Positions 1 through 7,104 of a stretch of DNA of 64,000 bases are shown piece by piece. Source of the stretch: Paramesorhizobium salinisoli (lineage in GTDB: Bacteria; Pseudomonadota; Alphaproteobacteria; Rhizobiales; Rhizobiaceae); the NCBI RefSeq assembly GCF_003335045.1, contig NZ_QOZG01000003.1, positions 186,001 through 250,000 on the forward strand, written 5' to 3'. Made by a program: the position numbers and the translations under genes. How positions within the stretch are numbered: position 1 is the stretch's first letter; each line of letters begins with the position of its first letter. The notes under the pieces were generated by a model that did not search any database, was not told the origin of the DNA, and worked only from the letters and a program-made list of their open reading frames with translations.

Positions 1-4
1 CGCC

Positions 5-256
5 TCAGGCGACGTCGCCTTTCTTCGCTGCCTCGTCGGTGCCGTGATGAGCGAAGGATTTTTCGTGCAGGACCGCCTGGACGAGGTTCGTATGGCCCTT
101 CAGCCACTGGACGCCGGCCTCGCCTGCGAGCATGCCCAGAAGTCCGAGCAAGGCGACGATAGGAGGGGCTGGCGAACGGACCGAGACAAGGCCGTAGATC
201 ACGCCAATAGCCAGACCAACGAATAGCGAGACGAGATATGGTTGAAGCTGAGCCAT
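5..256 (-). CDS. XapX domain-containing small membrane protein
   Basis: The product is an 83-residue inner-membrane protein of the XapX (DUF1427) family, whose function is unknown. Two hydrophobic stretches are visible: residues about 5-28 (PYLVSLFVGLAIGVIYGLV) and about 31-48 (PPIVALLGLLGMLAGEAG). A GDVA-ending charged tail follows. The chosen ATG has GGAG five bases upstream. A further in-frame start 20 codons earlier would add a polar extension unlike the family and lacks a better ribosome site. It lies 90 bp downstream of the alpha/beta hydrolase on the same strand, so the two could be co-transcribed. The family assignment rests on the repeated short helical pattern and length and is fairly sure; no biochemical role is claimed. 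Confidence 0.75.
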   Translation of the reverse strand: MAQLQPYLVSLFVGLAIGVIYGLVSVRSPAPPIVALLGLLGMLAGEAGVQWLKGHTNLVQAVLHEKSFAHHGTDEAAKKGDVA

Positions 257-346
257 ATATGGACTCCATAGTGATGTTTGACGAAGTTCGAGCTTGCCAG
301 CAGTCCTGTCCAACACCGTGGTCTGGTTTCGGCCAATCGTGCGGGA

Positions 347-1114
347 TTACTTTGCTGCTTCCTCGATCAGGTCTGCGACGACCTGCGGGTTCGAGACCAT
401 CACGACATGCGACGCACCCTCCACAACCACCGTGTTCCTGGAGTCGGCGCGGTCGGCCATGAACCCGAGCGCCTCGGTCGGGATGTTCTTGTCGCCGCCG
501 CCATAAACGAAGTACGACGGCAGGGACTTCCAGGCAGGTTCGCCGGACTTTTCCGTCAGCGCGGCTTCGGTGATCGGCCGTTGGCCGGCTGCCATCAGAA
601 CAGTTATTTCGGCCGGAACGTCGTGTGCGAACTGATCGTGGAACTTCGCCTGATCGATGTACAGATCGACCCCGCCGTCCGAGAGCTTGACGGGCGGCGC
701 AAGTGCTTCACCGAGCGTCCCGCCAGGGAACTTGTTGGCCAGTTCTGCCGCAGCTTCCCCGGCATCCGGTGCGAAGGCCGCCACATAGACCAGAGACCTG
801 ATGTTTTCGCGCCCTTGCGCAGCGTTCGAGATGACCTGGCCACCATAGGAGTGGCCGACGAGGACCACCGGCCCAGCGATGCTTGCCACGACGTCCGAGA
901 CCACGCGTGCATCGTTGGAAACACTCCGCAACGGGTTCGCAACCGCAACTGTCGTGTAGCCGCCTTTCTTGAGGCTGGCGACGACGCCATTCCAGCTGGA
1001 GGAGTCGGCGAACGCACCGTGGACGAGGACGATCGTTGGCTTGGCCGGTTCGGCAATGGCGGTGCCCGTTAGAAGTGCGGTTGCAATAGCAGCAGTTGCA
1101 GCAAGCTTGGCCAT
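347..1114 (-). CDS. Secreted alpha/beta hydrolase
   Basis: This is a 255-residue alpha/beta-hydrolase-fold protein of the AB_hydrolase_6 type (salicylate esterase-like). An N-terminal signal peptide, about residues 1-21 (MAKLAATAAIATALLTGTAIA), predicts export to the periplasm. The oxyanion-hole region reads VLVHGAFADSSSW. The nucleophile elbow GHSYGG puts Ser89 in the catalytic position, an acidic residue sits in the YGGGDKN segment, and His236 in GASHVV completes a plausible triad. The start was chosen because GGAG lies six bases before this ATG and it begins the signal peptide; the longer reading adds 32 unrelated residues. The substrate cannot be told from sequence. The XapX gene follows on the same strand, and both belong to the accessory edge of the window. 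Confidence 0.85.
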   Translation of the reverse strand: MAKLAATAAIATALLTGTAIAEPAKPTIVLVHGAFADSSSWNGVVASLKKGGYTTVAVANPLRSVSNDARVVSDVVASIAGPVVLVGHSYGGQVISNAAQGRENIRSLVYVAAFAPDAGEAAAELANKFPGGTLGEALAPPVKLSDGGVDLYIDQAKFHDQFAHDVPAEITVLMAAGQRPITEAALTEKSGEPAWKSLPSYFVYGGGDKNIPTEALGFMADRADSRNTVVVEGASHVVMVSNPQVVADLIEEAAK

Positions 1115-1374
1115 GAGAACTCCTATCTCTGTTTTGGTTCGAGGGGTGCAGGGATAAAGACGCCAGGATTGTATGTATGCTGCTCCAAATTGCTGCCATC
1201 CCGAGTCCAATTTGGCCCACCGCCTGCCCGGGTGCGCACAGGAGAAGCAGCGTTGAGAGGCTTGATTTTAGAGATCGATTGAATGCCGTGCGGCACCGGG
1301 ATTGCCGTCGAGGTGCCGATCTTGCTGGTTCCTCATCCGGAAGCGAGTGACAATGCGCCTGATGATGTAGCGTC
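1115..1374. other. Spacer between divergent hydrolase and truncated DUF4041 gene
   Basis: This 260 bp stretch separates the two divergent reading frames. It should hold the hydrolase promoter, with GGAG close to its start codon. No upstream half of the DUF4041 gene can be read in any of the three forward frames, and a stop codon at 1363 closes the frame just before the GTG at 1375. I saw no inverted terminal repeats that would mark an insertion sequence. Confidence 0.5.
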
Positions 1375-2163
1375 GTGCTCCATGCCTTCACCCAGATCAA
1401 CAAGTTGAACGGGTCCACCCAGGTCTTCATCACGGACGGCTATTTGAAACTTCGCTTGCAGGAACTTTTCCTAACACATGAGTACCGCGAGAAGCTCAAA
1501 GTAGAGAGGGAGGAGCGAGCGGAGCTTGCGAGGGCGCAGAAGGAGGAACAAAAGCTCGTTCGCGACATGGAACGTGCCGAGGAAGAGGAGGCGCGTTATC
1601 AGCGCCTCCTGGACAAGGCGAGGGCGGAAGCCGAACGTGCAGTCGGACCGAGGCTCGAGGCCTTCAATGCGCAAATTGCGATGCTGGAGCGGGACCTCGA
1701 GGAAGCGCACGCGAAGTTCGAGCGTGCGCAAGCCATGGCCGAGAAGACCAAGTCCGGCTATGTATACATCATCTCGAATATCGGATCGTTCGGCGACGAT
1801 GTCGTAAAGATTGGGCTCACGCGGCGGCTAGATCCGGCCGACCGTGTACGTGAGCTTGGTGACGCGAGCGTTCCATTCACATTCGATACTCACGCTATCA
1901 TTTACAGTGATGACGCGCCGGCGTTGGAACGAGCCCTTCATAGGGAATTTGAGGGGGTTCGGATTAACGCGCAGAATTTCCGGAAAGAATTCTTCCGTGC
2001 GCGCATCGAAGACGTTGAGGCCGCGGTTACAAGACTTGCGCCAGGTGCTCCATTCTTCCGGGACGTAGAAGCCCAGGATTATCGTGAAACCCTCGCCAGA
2101 CGGAACGCTGCATTGGCGGCACTCCATATGGAGAAAGACTATCAACTACCGGAGGCAATTTAG
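1375..2163 (+). pseudogene. 5'-truncated DUF4041 / T5orf172 (GIY-YIG-like) protein
   Basis: The frame encodes 262 residues matching the C-terminal part of DUF4041 proteins. Residues 1-30 (INKLNGSTQVFITDGYLKLR) look like the end of the DUF4041 domain. Residues about 35-125 form a highly charged coiled coil. Residues about 130-215 (SGYVYIISNIGSFG, then VKIGLTRRLDPADRVRELG) are a T5orf172/Mug113 domain, a GIY-YIG-related fold found in phage and host proteins. Full-length relatives are usually over 400 residues with an N-terminal hydrophobic or coiled region, absent here. The only start is a GTG immediately behind a stop codon, with no clear ribosome site. I therefore read it as a remnant whose 5' end was lost, although a short functional form cannot be excluded. 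Its location beside a tRNA gene fits a decayed mobile segment. Confidence 0.65.
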
Positions 2164-2673
2164 TTGCGACGAGCGGGATTCAGAAACGGGGCCGGATGGC
2201 CGCTTCTGGAGGCGAAACAAAGAAAGGAGACTTGCGTACGCGGATCATGTCCCAGGGAGTGGTGAAACAGGAAGGCGGCCCGAGAACGACGAAACGGAAA
2301 ACTGCGTTTACGCTTTTCTCCTCCATCCTAAATGTCCTCGGGTAGATCGAGACTGCAGGCAGCCGCTCTCCCGACATCCAATCAGGCGAACATTGGCCCC
2401 GTCAAATGCGGCGCAAGGGTTCGCCCCTCAACACCGGTTTCGCTCATAGCATGCGATGCTACACTGGCGAGGTCGATCTTTTCAATGATTGCGTGGTCGC
2501 TGGGGAGGAGGGGCACCGTGCTCCGTTTGGGAGAGGGGCAGCGCTCCGTTTTCAAGCAATAGGCTTCTTGCCGCAGGATTGTTGTGCGGCGAAAGAAGGG
2601 GAGGCAACACTGTTGTCCCTTAGATCCCTCGATTTTGCCGACTCTGGCGCAATCACTAAGTGATTGAAAATAT
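2164..2673. other. Gene-free stretch next to tRNA-Asn
   Basis: This is a 510 bp region between the DUF4041 remnant and the 3' end of tRNA-Asn. Short open frames occur on both strands, but none has a recognisable domain, good codon usage or a convincing ribosome site. No integrase fragment or copy of the tRNA 3' end was seen. It may be eroded island sequence. Confidence 0.5.
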
Positions 2674-2748
2674 TGGCTCCCCGGGCCGGATTCGAACCAG
2701 CGACCAACCGGTTAACAGCCGGTTGCTCTACCACTGAGCTACCGGGGA
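2674..2748 (-). tRNA. tRNA-Asn (anticodon GTT)
   Basis: The 75-base gene on the minus strand folds into a standard cloverleaf. The acceptor stem pairs TCCCCGG with CCGGGGA, followed by discriminator G and an encoded CCA. The D arm contains AGCTCAGTGGTAGAGC, the anticodon loop CTGTTAA gives GTT, and the T arm contains GGTTCGAATCC. Its 3' end faces the accessory genes at the left of the window, the orientation expected of an integration target. Confidence 0.97.
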
Positions 2749-2935
2749 ACAGGTGCTCATTCATCAGCGAAGTGGCCTATAGCAAAAGGGTTGCGCATTT
2801 GCAAAGGGCCTGTTCGGTTTTTTTCATCTTTTTGGCACAGAGATGACAGCTATCTGTATTCCCGGGCGTCGCCCGCTCCTTTAAAAGGGGGGGGCGGACA
2901 CCGCTATCGCTGCGAAACAAAGTTGTGTTGGAAAA

Positions 2936-3211
2936 ATGGGCGTGGATGAAACAAACGAATCGGAATCTTCACCCCGAAGCAGGAGAAGCGTACGCGTTCT
3001 GAGATGGCGGATACCGATTCCCCAGTCGGTGCTGATGCGCCGGGTTCTTGGTGTCGTGCTCGTCATCTGCGGTTTTCTGGGCTTTCTGCCTGTACTCGGC
3101 TTCTGGATGGTGCCGCTGGGGCTGCTGGTGCTTTCGCATGATTCCGCGATGATCCGCCGATGGCGCCGCAAACTTGAAGTGCGTTGGGGGCGAAAGCGAC
3201 AAAAGAAATGA
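2936..3211 (+). CDS. Small membrane protein of unknown function
   Basis: This 91-residue protein has a polar, serine- and arginine-rich N-terminus (1-35). A hydrophobic hairpin-like segment covers about residues 36-66 (RRVLGVVLVICGFLGF, then PVLGFWMVPLGLLVL), followed by a very basic tail (RRWRRKLEVRWGRKRQKK). The pattern resembles the PGPGW family of putative transmembrane proteins, with a Gly/Pro-rich turn between two short helices; that match is tentative. It sits between tRNA-Asn and tRNA-Cys on the plus strand. A short GGA-containing site precedes the ATG. Function unknown. Confidence 0.6.
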   Translation: MGVDETNESESSPRSRRSVRVLRWRIPIPQSVLMRRVLGVVLVICGFLGFLPVLGFWMVPLGLLVLSHDSAMIRRWRRKLEVRWGRKRQKK

Positions 3212-3373
3212 TTTCCAGCGATTTCGCCGCGAAACCGCCAGGGGAAGCTGCTTCGTCGATACAAGGCAGCCATGGCGATACGAAATGCTGGAGACAATTC
3301 CATTTCAACAGCCGGAACCGCTTGACGGGTGAAAAGCCATAACCTATTGAGCCCTCACAAACGCTTGTGCGAA

Positions 3374-3447
3374 GGCCTCGTGGCGGAGTGGTTACGCAGA
3401 GGACTGCAAATCCTTGCACCCCGGTTCGATTCCGGGCGAGGCCTCCA
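3374..3447 (+). tRNA. tRNA-Cys (anticodon GCA)
   Basis: The 74-base gene forms a complete cloverleaf. The acceptor stem pairs GGCCTCG with CGAGGCC, with discriminator T and an encoded CCA. The anticodon loop ACTGCAAAT carries GCA, and the T arm contains GGTTCGATTCC. It lies 80 bp upstream of the PIMT-like gene on the same strand. Confidence 0.97.
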
Positions 3448-3527
3448 GCGCAACCGGTTCCCGCGGGTGTTCATATTATCCAGCGCGTCTTGATCCCGCG
3501 TATCGCGCGAAAAGAAAGCCTGGGACG

Positions 3528-4202
3528 ATGACAGCCGATTTCCAAGATCTTCGTATCAAAATGGTCGACAACCAGATCCGCACCACGGATGTGACCAATG
3601 TCGCCGTCCTCGATGCCTTTTTGGCCGTTCCGCGCGAAGAGTTCGTTCCGGCCGCGTGGCGCGGGCTTGCCTATATCGACGAGGATATCCAGGTGAAGCC
3701 GGGCGAGGCCGGCGAGGCGGCGCGTTATCTGATGGAGCCTTCGCCTTTTGCCAAGCTCGTTCAACTCGCCGCCATCGAACCCGGCGATGTGGTTCTCGAT
3801 ATCGGCACGGCCACGGGATATTCAGCGGCGGTGCTGTCGCGGCTCGCAAGTTCCATCATTGCCGTCGAAGGTGATTCCGATCTGGCGGACCAGGCAACGG
3901 CGAAACTCTCGGAACTCGGCTATGACAATGTCGTGATGGTGACGGCGCCGATGATCGGAGGCTACCCTTCAGAGGCGCCTTATGATGTGATTATTCTCGA
4001 AGGTGCGGTCGACTTCGTTCCCGATGCGCTTTTCGACCAGTTGAAAGACGGCGGGCGTCTCGTTGCCGTCGAAGGCCTCGGAAATGCCGGGGTGGCCAAG
4101 CTTTATGTGAAGGATGACGGCATCGCTTCAGGGCGTCGGGCGTTCAATCTGGCGGTGAAGCCACTACCGGGTTTTGCACGCGCACCGCAGTTCCAATTCT
4201 GA
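3528..4202 (+). CDS. Protein-L-isoaspartate O-methyltransferase family protein
   Basis: The 224-residue product is a SAM-dependent methyltransferase of the PIMT (Pcm) family, which repairs isoaspartyl residues in damaged proteins in the cytoplasm. The N-terminus (MVDNQIRTTDV, then VPREEFVP) is the usual PIMT start. Motif I is VLDIGTATGYSAA at about residues 86-98, and an acidic residue ends the next strand (AVEGDSD). The PIMT substrate signature QTISxP is not present; the equivalent place reads AARYLMEPSPF, so true isoaspartyl activity is uncertain. The ATG chosen begins the conserved N-terminus. It precedes the tolC-type gene by 142 bp, an arrangement usual in Rhizobiales. It is a paralogue of the second PIMT-like gene at 26.8 kb. 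Confidence 0.85.
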   Translation: MTADFQDLRIKMVDNQIRTTDVTNVAVLDAFLAVPREEFVPAAWRGLAYIDEDIQVKPGEAGEAARYLMEPSPFAKLVQLAAIEPGDVVLDIGTATGYSAAVLSRLASSIIAVEGDSDLADQATAKLSELGYDNVVMVTAPMIGGYPSEAPYDVIILEGAVDFVPDALFDQLKDGGRLVAVEGLGNAGVAKLYVKDDGIASGRRAFNLAVKPLPGFARAPQFQF

Positions 4203-4344
4203 TTTTTCCGAAATGGTTACATATCTGCAACGCTTCTGACTTTGTTTGTGCTTGCAGCTATGGCACAGATAGAAAAGGTGAAATTTACCGGTTATTAATG
4301 CGGGCCCGAACCGACTGGTTCGGTCAAGAGATTCGACTGATCAT

Positions 4345-5718
4345 ATGAGGTTCACGGTGTTCAAAGTATGCAAGGGATGGTTGGCTGCGGCATTACTTTC
4401 GGGCACGGTTTTGACGGGTAATCCGGTCCTTGCCGAAACGCTCTCCGGCGCGCTGGCCAAGGCCTATCAGAACAATGCAACGCTCAATTCCTCGCGGTCC
4501 GGGGTCCGGGTCAGGGACGAGGATGTAGCCATCGCTAAATCCGGCTACCGCCCGACGATCAGTGGCACGGTGGATGTGGGTCGCAGCCGTTCGGGTCAGA
4601 GCAACCGCTATACGACGGCAGGCACTTACGGCATCACGCTCAACCAGACGCTTTTCGACGGATTTCAGACCAGGAACAATGTCGCGTCCGCTGAAGCCAT
4701 GGTCTATGCCCAGCGCGAAAACCTTCGCAACGACGAAGTGAACACCCTGTTCCAGGCGGCTCAGGCCTACATGGATGTCTACCAGAACCGCCAGATCGTG
4801 GTTTTGCGCGAACGCAATCTCGCCGCCATGAACGAGCAGGTGCGCGCCGCGCGGGCCCGTCTTGACGTAGGCGAGGGAACGCGGACGGATGTGGCGCAGG
4901 CTGAGGCAACCCGATCTACTGCCATCGCGCAACTCAACCAGGCGCGCGCCAACGTTAAATCGGCCGAGGCGGTCTATCGCCAGGTGATCGGCACTTCGCC
5001 GGGCAGCCTGAGAACTGCCTCCGCTGCTTCGAAGGCGCTGCCGCGCTCGATCGATCAGGCTTATCAGATCGCGGCCGCCAGCCACCCTGCGATACTCGCC
5101 ACGAAATATGCGGTCGATGCGGCCGGCTATACCGTCAAGGCGAGGGAAGGCGCGCTGCTGCCGACAGTCGGGCTCAGTGCCAGCGTCAGCCATACCGATA
5201 CCTATGCCGGCCTGTCGCAGGGAGACGGCAATGCTGCCTCCGTCGGCTTGGGCGTTACGGTCCCGATCTACCAAGGCGGCCGGACGTCGGCGCAGGTGCG
5301 CCAATCCAAGGAACAGTTGGGGCAGGCGCGCATCGAGGTCGATGTGACACGAGATTCTGTTCGGGCTGCGATCGGTTCGGCATGGTCGCAACTCGAAGGC
5401 GCGCGCGCGTCGGTCCGCGCCAATCGCGACGGTATTCGGGCTGCGCAGCTCGCGCTCGAAGGCGTCATGGAGGAGCGCAAGGTCGGCCAGCGCACTACGC
5501 TCGACGTATTGAACGCGCAGAATGATCTGGTGGCCGTCCAGATCGCGCTCGTCCAGGCGGAGCACGATGTGGTGGTTGCAAGTTATGCGCTGTTGCAGGC
5601 GACTGGCCGTCTGACGGTGAGCCAGTTGGGCCTGCGGGTCGCCGAGCACAGGCCGGAAGAGCATTATGAGGCCGTAAAGGACAAGTGGATCGGCCTGCGG
5701 ACCCCCGACGGCCGCTGA
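4345..5718 (+). CDS. bepC: TolC-family outer membrane efflux channel (BepC-like)
   Basis: This 457-residue protein is the outer-membrane exit duct for tripartite efflux pumps and type I secretion. A signal peptide of about 30 residues ends PVLA/ETL. The mature part shows the duplicated TolC layout of alternating alpha-helical barrel segments rich in Gln/Ala (TLFQAAQAYMDVYQN, TRTDVAQAEATRS, TTLDVLNAQNDLVAVQ) and beta-barrel strands such as GITLNQTLFDGF and GLGVTVPIYQGG. Length is normal. In Brucella suis the orthologue BepC serves several RND pumps. The RND pair at 48.5-52.8 kb has no outer-membrane gene of its own, so it could use this channel. A hairpin terminator follows 27 bases after the stop. 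Confidence 0.92.
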   Translation: MRFTVFKVCKGWLAAALLSGTVLTGNPVLAETLSGALAKAYQNNATLNSSRSGVRVRDEDVAIAKSGYRPTISGTVDVGRSRSGQSNRYTTAGTYGITLNQTLFDGFQTRNNVASAEAMVYAQRENLRNDEVNTLFQAAQAYMDVYQNRQIVVLRERNLAAMNEQVRAARARLDVGEGTRTDVAQAEATRSTAIAQLNQARANVKSAEAVYRQVIGTSPGSLRTASAASKALPRSIDQAYQIAAASHPAILATKYAVDAAGYTVKAREGALLPTVGLSASVSHTDTYAGLSQGDGNAASVGLGVTVPIYQGGRTSAQVRQSKEQLGQARIEVDVTRDSVRAAIGSAWSQLEGARASVRANRDGIRAAQLALEGVMEERKVGQRTTLDVLNAQNDLVAVQIALVQAEHDVVVASYALLQATGRLTVSQLGLRVAEHRPEEHYEAVKDKWIGLRTPDGR

Positions 5719-5744
5719 GGCTCTGTTCAGCTCCATTAGAATCA

Positions 5745-5775
5745 AAAACGGCACCGCGAGGTGCCGTTTTCTTTT
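5745..5775 (+). terminator. Rho-independent terminator after the TolC gene
   Basis: An 11-bp perfect stem, AAAACGGCACC paired with GGTGCCGTTTT, closes a GCGA tetraloop and runs into a T-rich tail (CTTTT). It ends the transcript of the preceding outer-membrane channel gene. Confidence 0.9.
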
Positions 5776-5836
5776 ATGACGATCCGCGTCATGCCCGGAA
5801 TTGACGCGCGAAGTTCAATTGGCTTTGCAATTATTT

Positions 5837-5970
5837 GAATCTGCAGACGTTTCTGCGGCGGATATGCGATTTCCGGCTGACGATTTGATAATCCTGTGGG
5901 TTGGCTCCCCCATCGCTCCGGCAGGGATTCTCAAATGGCGTTTCGTCCGATACCCTGTGCATAGGGATTC
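5837..5970. promoter_or_regulatory. Cluster of three GANTC (CcrM) sites upstream of popZ
   Basis: GAATC at 5837 and GATTC at 5926 and 5966 fall within 134 bp directly before the popZ homologue, about six times the frequency expected by chance (one per 256 bp). The last two share the longer context AGGGATTC. In alphaproteobacteria GANTC is methylated by CcrM and links transcription to the cell cycle. That this controls popZ here is inference. Confidence 0.45.
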
Positions 5971-6009
5971 GCCGTACGAGGCGGCGAAGAAGACAATCGG
6001 CACAGGAAT

Positions 6010-6948
6010 ATGGCACAGACATCAAGCGCGGCGCGTGAACCCTCCATGGAAGAAATTCTTGCTTCCATTCGTCGGATCATCGAAGACAGTGATGTGGTGC
6101 GGCAGAGCGTGCCGCCCCGACCGGAGCGCGTCAATGTCGCATCCGGTGTGGCGGCTGGCGTGACGCCCTTGCCCGTCCAGGGACGTAGCGAAATTGCTGA
6201 GTTTCGCCGTGAACCGGAACCCGTGTTGAAGCCTATACAGCCCTCGTCGAATCGCGACGAGGCTGAAGATGCGGATGATGAGCGGCGGACACAGCATGCG
6301 GAAGAGGCGATGCATGCGCTTGCGGCGCGCATCGGCTTGCGCGGTTCCCTCGATGTCGGCGCTGAGACGGCGCATTCGCCGCGCGTAGATGATGAAGTCA
6401 CCGCTCGGGCAGGTGACAGCGGCTCCGCGCCGGCTGGCGTTCAGCCGCGTTTCGACGCAGGTCTTGCACATGTCGATGCGGCCGATGATGCCGATGACGA
6501 TTATGAGCCCATCCTCGATGCCAGCAACGACGATCGGCAGTCTGCCGCAGCCCGGATGACGGGGCTCGCCCAGGCGGCAGAAGACGACGCACATGGAGAT
6601 GAGCCTGCGGCGATGGAGCCGACCGACAAATCCTCAGACACAGTTGAACTGCCCAGGGCTTCAGTGGCGGCTGACGGACGTGCCGAGGCTGCACGCGAGG
6701 AACTGATGTCCAATATTGCGGCTGCTGCGAACCCGATCATTTCACAGGCGACAGGCCGCCAGGTGGCCGCGGCCTTCGAGGATCTCTCGACTGTATTGCG
6801 CGCCGAGCAGCGTCGTTCGTTTGATGAGATGGCGGAGGAAATGCTGCGCCCGATGCTGCAGGACTGGCTGGACAACAATCTTCCAGGCCTTGTCGAGCGT
6901 CTGGTGCGCGAGGAAATTGAACGTGTCGTGCGCGCAGGCCGCGCCTGA
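6010..6948 (+). CDS. popZ: Polar organising protein PopZ homologue (DUF2497)
   Basis: This 312-residue protein matches the PopZ layout. An N-terminal helix carries the conserved segment REPSMEEILASIRRII (residues about 9-25), which binds client proteins. A long acidic, low-complexity middle (rich in D, E, A) covers about 40-220. A C-terminal oligomerisation region ends EEMLRPMLQDWLDNNLPG, then LVERLVREEIERVV. PopZ forms a cytoplasmic network at the cell pole that anchors the centromere (ParB-parS) and cell-cycle proteins. Its position directly upstream of valS is the same as in Caulobacter and many Rhizobiales, which supports orthology. The gene is bounded by terminators on both sides, so it is probably its own transcription unit. 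The linker is much longer than in Caulobacter PopZ (177 residues). Confidence 0.9.
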   Translation: MAQTSSAAREPSMEEILASIRRIIEDSDVVRQSVPPRPERVNVASGVAAGVTPLPVQGRSEIAEFRREPEPVLKPIQPSSNRDEAEDADDERRTQHAEEAMHALAARIGLRGSLDVGAETAHSPRVDDEVTARAGDSGSAPAGVQPRFDAGLAHVDAADDADDDYEPILDASNDDRQSAAARMTGLAQAAEDDAHGDEPAAMEPTDKSSDTVELPRASVAADGRAEAAREELMSNIAAAANPIISQATGRQVAAAFEDLSTVLRAEQRRSFDEMAEEMLRPMLQDWLDNNLPGLVERLVREEIERVVRAGRA

Positions 6949-6975
6949 TATTTCCACAGTACGGCCGGAATTGCC

Positions 6976-7003
6976 AAATCCCGCTTCTCCGGAGGCGGGA
7001 TTT
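6976..7003 (+). terminator. Hairpin terminator between popZ and valS
   Basis: AAATCCCGC pairs with GCGGGATTT around a 10-base loop, followed by TCGTTCTTTC, a moderately T-rich run. It lies 27 bases behind the popZ stop and about 100 bases before valS. Confidence 0.75.
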
Positions 7004-7104
7004 CGTTCTTTCGCGGTATTTTCCCTTTCAAAATCCCTTTAAAAGTGATTTGAACCGGCATCCGCTTTAATCAGCTTTGTTTCCGCACAGAGACGGACAT
7101 TTTC

